In this document: positions 6,239 through 9,045 of the stretch, piece after piece
Layout of the letters: each line of letters begins with the position of its first letter
How positions within the stretch are numbered: position 1 is the first letter of the stretch
Source: Oscillospiraceae bacterium
GTDB taxonomy: Bacteria > Bacillota > Clostridia > Oscillospirales > Ruminococcaceae
Reading direction: 5' to 3'
Assembly (NCBI GenBank): GCA_019413245.1
Contig: DXNX01000079.1
Coordinates: forward strand, 1,705 to 10,749
Length of the DNA: 9,045 bases
Program-made: the position numbers and the translations under genes
Notes under the pieces: generated by a model
The model's database searches: none
The model's input: the letters and a program-made list of their open reading frames with translations, nothing else
Told to the model about the DNA's origin: nothing

Positions 6239-6309
6239 ATGCCGGGGTGCGCCCGGCATGCACTCCGATTCGGAATCAGCGGGGGCGTTGCGCCACCCCC
6301 GGCAGGAGG
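6239..6309 (+). promoter_or_regulatory. Structured 5' leader with hairpin abutting the ribosome binding site
   Basis: A perfect 8-bp stem ATGCCGGG/CCCGGCAT (6239-6246 with 6252-6259, loop GTGCG) is followed by the inverted repeat GATTCGGAATC (6267-6277). A second hairpin pairs CGGGGG with CCCCCG (6280-6285 with 6296-6301); an alternative inner pairing is GGCG/CGCC. The second stem ends 2 nt before AGGAGG (6304-6309), the Shine-Dalgarno of the fusion enzyme, so its folding could affect translation. No known riboswitch is recognised. Confidence 0.5.
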
Positions 6310-6314
6310 TTTGT

Positions 6315-8888
6315 ATGAAAGTTGTTGTTATCGGCGGCGTGGCCGCCGGCACCAAGGCTGCCGCCAAGCTCAAGCGCGAGCAGCCGGATGCTCAGGTCGT
6401 CATCTATACCAAGGGCCAGGATATTTCCTACGCGGGCTGCGGCCTGCCCTACTACCTGGGCGGCGACATTCCCACCCGGGAAGGCCTGATCGTCAACACG
6501 CCCCAGAAGTATGCCGGGCTCACCGGCGTGCAGGTGTACACCGGCCAGGAGGCTGTGGCCGTGGATGCCGCCGCCAAGACTGTGACCCTGCGTGCCACCG
6601 ACACCGGTGCCGACCACACCGAGAGCTATGACAAGCTGATCCTGGCCGTGGGCGCCGAGCCTTTTGTGCCTAACGTGCCCGGCACCGCGCTGCCCGGTGT
6701 GTTCAAGATGCGCACCCCGGATGACGCCATTGCCGCCCGTGATTATGTGGACAAGAACGCCTGCCGCCGCGCCGTGGTCGTGGGCGGTGGTTTCATCGGC
6801 CTGGAAGTGGCCGAAAACCTGATGGCCAAGGGCGTTTCGGTCACGGTAGTGGATATGGCCAACCAGCTCATGCCCAACATCTTTGACCCCGAAATGGCCG
6901 GCTATGTCAAGCGCAAGATGCAGGAAGCCGGCATGCGCATCCTGACCGGCACCGCCCTGCAGGGCATCACCGGCACCGATAAGGCCACCGGCATCACCAC
7001 CGACGCCGGCGCCATCCCCGCCGATATGGTCGTGCTGGCCATCGGTATCCGCCCGGCCACCGCGTTCCTGGCCAACAGCGGCCTGGATATGTTCAAGGGC
7101 ACCATCAAGGTGGACAACAAGCAGCAGACCAACCTGCCCGATGTGTACGCCGTGGGCGACTGCGCCATGGTGTTCAATGCCCTGACCGGCGCGCCCCAGT
7201 GGTCCGCCATGGGCTCCACCGCCAACATCACCGGCCGCTGCCTGGCCCGCAACCTTTCCGGCCATGAAAGCCTGTACGGCGGCTGCCTGGGCACCGGCGT
7301 GGTCCGCCTGCTGCCCACCCTCAACGCCGGCCGCACCGGCCTGACCGAAGCCCAGGCCAAGGACGCCGGCTTCGACCCCATCTCGGTCATCTGCGTTACC
7401 GACGACAAGGCCCACTACTATCCGGGCGCCGACAGCTTCGTGACCAAGCTCATTGCCGACAAGACCACCCACAAACTGCTGGGCATCCAGGTCCTGGGTG
7501 CGGGCGCTGTGGACAAGATGGTGGACATCGCCGTTACCGGCATCTCCCTGGGCGCCACGCTGGAAAGCTTCAACACCCTGGACTTTGCCTATGCGCCGCC
7601 CTTCTCCACCGCCATTCATCCCTTCGTGCAGGCCTGCTACATTCTGGAGAACAAGCTCTCCGGTGCGTTCGAGACCTTTACCCCCGCCGAGTACGCCGCC
7701 GGTGCGGCCGCAGGCTATCAGGTCATCGACGTGCAGCCTGAACCCAAGATCCCCGGCGCCCGCTGGGTCAACCTGTCCCAGGTCACCGGCCCCATCGAGG
7801 GTCTGGACAAGGATGCCAAGCTGCTGCTGGTCTGCGCTAAGGGCAAGCGCGGCTACTTCCTGCAGAACCGCCTGAAGAGCTTCGGCTACACCAACACCCG
7901 CGTGCTGGAAGGCGGCGCCTATTTCAACAAGGTCAAGGCCGGCCCTGTCAAGGGTGCGCTGACCCCCGAGGAGATCAAGCGGGTCAAGGGCCTGGGCTGC
8001 CTGCAGGACAAGCGTTACCCGGATGTGTTCAACGTCCGCGTCATCACCCGCAACGGCAAGATCACAGCTGAGGAGCAGCGGGCCATCACCGAAGCCGCCG
8101 AGAAGTACGGCTCCGGCGAAGTCACCATGACCACCCGTCTGACCCTGGAGATCCAGGGCGTGCATTACGCCGACCTGGAGGACCTGATGGACTTCCTGCA
8201 GCAGGCAGGCCTGCGCACCGGCGGCACCGGCTCTCTGGTGCGCCCGGTGGTTTCCTGCAAGGGTACCACCTGCCAGTACGGCCTGCTGGATTCCTTTGAC
8301 CTGAGCGAGAAGCTGCATGAACGCTTCTATGTGGGCTACCACAACGTGACCCTGCCCCACAAGTTCAAGATCGCCGTGGGCGGCTGCCCGAACAACTGCG
8401 TCAAGCCCGACCTGAACGACCTGGGTATCGTGGGCCAGCGCGTGCCCATGATCGACCCGTCCAAGTGCCGGAACTGCAAGATCTGCCAGGTGGAAAAGAA
8501 CTGCCCCATCCATGTGGCCAAGCTGGAGAACGGTGTGCTGAACATCGACCCCAACGCCTGCAACCACTGCGGCCGCTGCAAGGGCAAGTGCCCCTTCGGC
8601 GTCACCGAGGACTTTGTGGACGGCTACAAGATCTACATCGGCGGCCGCTGGGGCAAGAAGATCGCCCATGGCCATGCCCTGGACAAGATCTTTACCTCCG
8701 AGGAGGAAGTGCTGGATATTGTGGAACGCGCCATCCTGTTCTTCCGCAATGAAGGCATCACCGGCGAACGCTTCGCCGATACCATCGAGCGCCTGGGCTT
8801 CGATTATGTTCAGGACAAGCTCCTCACCGCGCCCATGGACAAGGAAGCGGCTCTGAAGAAGACCGTGGTGGGCGGCGCCACCTGCTAA
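6315..8888 (+). CDS. Fused NAD(P)H flavoprotein - rhodanese - siroheme sulfite reductase
   Basis: An 857-residue cytoplasmic enzyme made of three parts. Residues 1-450 resemble CoA-disulfide/NADH-persulfide reductases: FAD site IGGVAAG (6-12), active cysteine C42 in SYAGCGLPY, NAD(P) site VVGGGFIGLE (155-164), second FAD motif YAVGDCA (278-284) and YAPPFS (426-431). Residues about 456-545 are a rhodanese with loop CAKGKRG (C507, R512). Residues about 565-857 are an AsrC/NirA-type sulfite reductase half: TTRLTLEIQG (R608), R643, siroheme/4Fe-4S cysteines C648, C653, C691, C695 and the K683-x-K685 pair of the LPxKxK type. An inserted ferredoxin domain has C718, C721, C724, C730 and C749, C752, C755, C759. 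It probably passes electrons from NAD(P)H via FAD and iron-sulfur clusters to siroheme, reducing sulfite or protein/CoA persulfide sulfur. Start at 6315: AGGAGG 5 nt upstream. Separate AsrA/AsrB subunits are absent from the window. Domain calls are firm; the substrate is inferred. Confidence 0.92.
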   Translation: MKVVVIGGVAAGTKAAAKLKREQPDAQVVIYTKGQDISYAGCGLPYYLGGDIPTREGLIVNTPQKYAGLTGVQVYTGQEAVAVDAAAKTVTLRATDTGADHTESYDKLILAVGAEPFVPNVPGTALPGVFKMRTPDDAIAARDYVDKNACRRAVVVGGGFIGLEVAENLMAKGVSVTVVDMANQLMPNIFDPEMAGYVKRKMQEAGMRILTGTALQGITGTDKATGITTDAGAIPADMVVLAIGIRPATAFLANSGLDMFKGTIKVDNKQQTNLPDVYAVGDCAMVFNALTGAPQWSAMGSTANITGRCLARNLSGHESLYGGCLGTGVVRLLPTLNAGRTGLTEAQAKDAGFDPISVICVTDDKAHYYPGADSFVTKLIADKTTHKLLGIQVLGAGAVDKMVDIAVTGISLGATLESFNTLDFAYAPPFSTAIHPFVQACYILENKLSGAFETFTPAEYAAGAAAGYQVIDVQPEPKIPGARWVNLSQVTGPIEGLDKDAKLLLVCAKGKRGYFLQNRLKSFGYTNTRVLEGGAYFNKVKAGPVKGALTPEEIKRVKGLGCLQDKRYPDVFNVRVITRNGKITAEEQRAITEAAEKYGSGEVTMTTRLTLEIQGVHYADLEDLMDFLQQAGLRTGGTGSLVRPVVSCKGTTCQYGLLDSFDLSEKLHERFYVGYHNVTLPHKFKIAVGGCPNNCVKPDLNDLGIVGQRVPMIDPSKCRNCKICQVEKNCPIHVAKLENGVLNIDPNACNHCGRCKGKCPFGVTEDFVDGYKIYIGGRWGKKIAHGHALDKIFTSEEEVLDIVERAILFFRNEGITGERFADTIERLGFDYVQDKLLTAPMDKEAALKKTVVGGATC

Positions 8889-9024
8889 ACCGCAGAAAAG
8901 CCGCAGCACAGCAAAAACCGGAAAAAGCATATACGGATCTGCCGGACCGCAAGACGGAAAAGGGCTTTAAAACGATCCTCTGCTTGCCTGTAACAAAGCA
9001 GCAGGGGCGTGGTGTACCCTCAAC
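8889..9024. other. 3' intergenic stretch, no gene seen, RNA-like pairing near its end
   Basis: No credible open reading frame is present. CTGCTT (8980-8985) can pair with AAGCAG (8996-9001), and GGCGT (9006-9010) with ACGCC (9023-9027). The second helix shares three bases with the terminator stem at 9025-9039, so the two cannot form together. It may be the long 3' end of the fusion mRNA, a small RNA, or a leader for a gene beyond the window. Confidence 0.4.
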
Positions 9025-9045
9025 GCCGGGCGGCCCGGCTTTTTT
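9025..9045 (+). terminator. Intrinsic terminator at window end
   Basis: GCCGGG (9025-9030) pairs with CCCGGC (9034-9039) around loop CGG and is followed by at least six T (9040-9045), a classic Rho-independent terminator on the plus strand. It is the first strong one after the fusion enzyme and probably ends that transcript, 137 bp past the stop codon. Confidence 0.85.

Noticed and set aside
6090..6314. N-terminal extension of the fusion enzyme up to 6090
   Set aside because: The extension runs through promoter-like AT-rich repeats and hairpins, and the FAD motif plus AGGAGG place the start at 6315.
6276..8930. 884-codon minus-strand open frame opposite the fusion enzyme
   Set aside because: Low-complexity H/G/D/V-rich composition and full overlap with a motif-rich plus-strand gene mark it as a codon-bias shadow.
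9003..9020. Resemblance of AGGGGCGTGGTGTACC to a T-box motif
   Set aside because: The conserved T-box core AGGGTGGNACCGCG is not matched without insertions, and no stem I or specifier loop is visible upstream.
1..9045. CRISPR arrays, insertion sequences, tRNA or rRNA genes
   Set aside because: No regularly spaced repeats of CRISPR length, no transposase frame or terminal inverted repeats, and no tRNA-like or rRNA-like segment were seen on either strand.

Overview
The window reads as a piece of chromosome from a high-GC anaerobic Firmicute. The GC-rich third codon positions, AGGAGG-type ribosome binding sites, clostridial-type short ThiC, lipoprotein TRAP binding protein and an AsrC-like anaerobic sulfite reductase module all fit a gut Oscillospiraceae/Ruminococcaceae relative (Faecalibacterium, Gemmiger or Subdoligranulum type). 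The taxon is an inference; no marker gene is present.

Layout: (1) 3-1637, plus strand: the end of thiD followed 21 bp later by thiC, the pyrimidine branch of thiamine synthesis. (2) A long near-symmetrical hairpin (1660-1704) separates thiC from a convergent minus-strand metallo-beta-lactamase-fold hydrolase (1720-2529). (3) A roughly 390 bp intergenic region (2530-2919) carries the hydrolase promoter and a leader with a terminator-like hairpin. (4) A compact tripartite TRAP transporter operon, dctP-dctQ-dctM (2920-5759), follows; dctP and dctQ overlap by 4 bp and dctQ and dctM are 3 bp apart. (5) A 20-bp-stem bidirectional terminator (5796-5838) separates dctM from a convergent 66-residue single-pass membrane protein (5842-6042, minus). 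(6) A divergent AT-rich control region (6043-6314) contains two sets of direct repeats at 11 bp and 21 bp periods, and a structured leader. (7) It drives an 857-residue fusion enzyme (6315-8888), followed by 157 bp ending in an intrinsic terminator at the window edge.

The most notable item is the fusion enzyme. One chain joins a CoA-disulfide/NADH-persulfide reductase flavoprotein, a rhodanese domain with its loop cysteine, and a complete AsrC/NirA-type siroheme sulfite reductase half with two extra ferredoxin-type cysteine clusters. All recognisable catalytic residues are kept, so it may act as a self-contained NAD(P)H-driven sulfite or persulfide reductase, with flavoprotein replacing the separate AsrA/AsrB electron-donor subunits. 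The neighbouring TRAP transporter could supply an organic acid or sulfonate, but terminators and an opposed gene lie between them, so that link is speculative.
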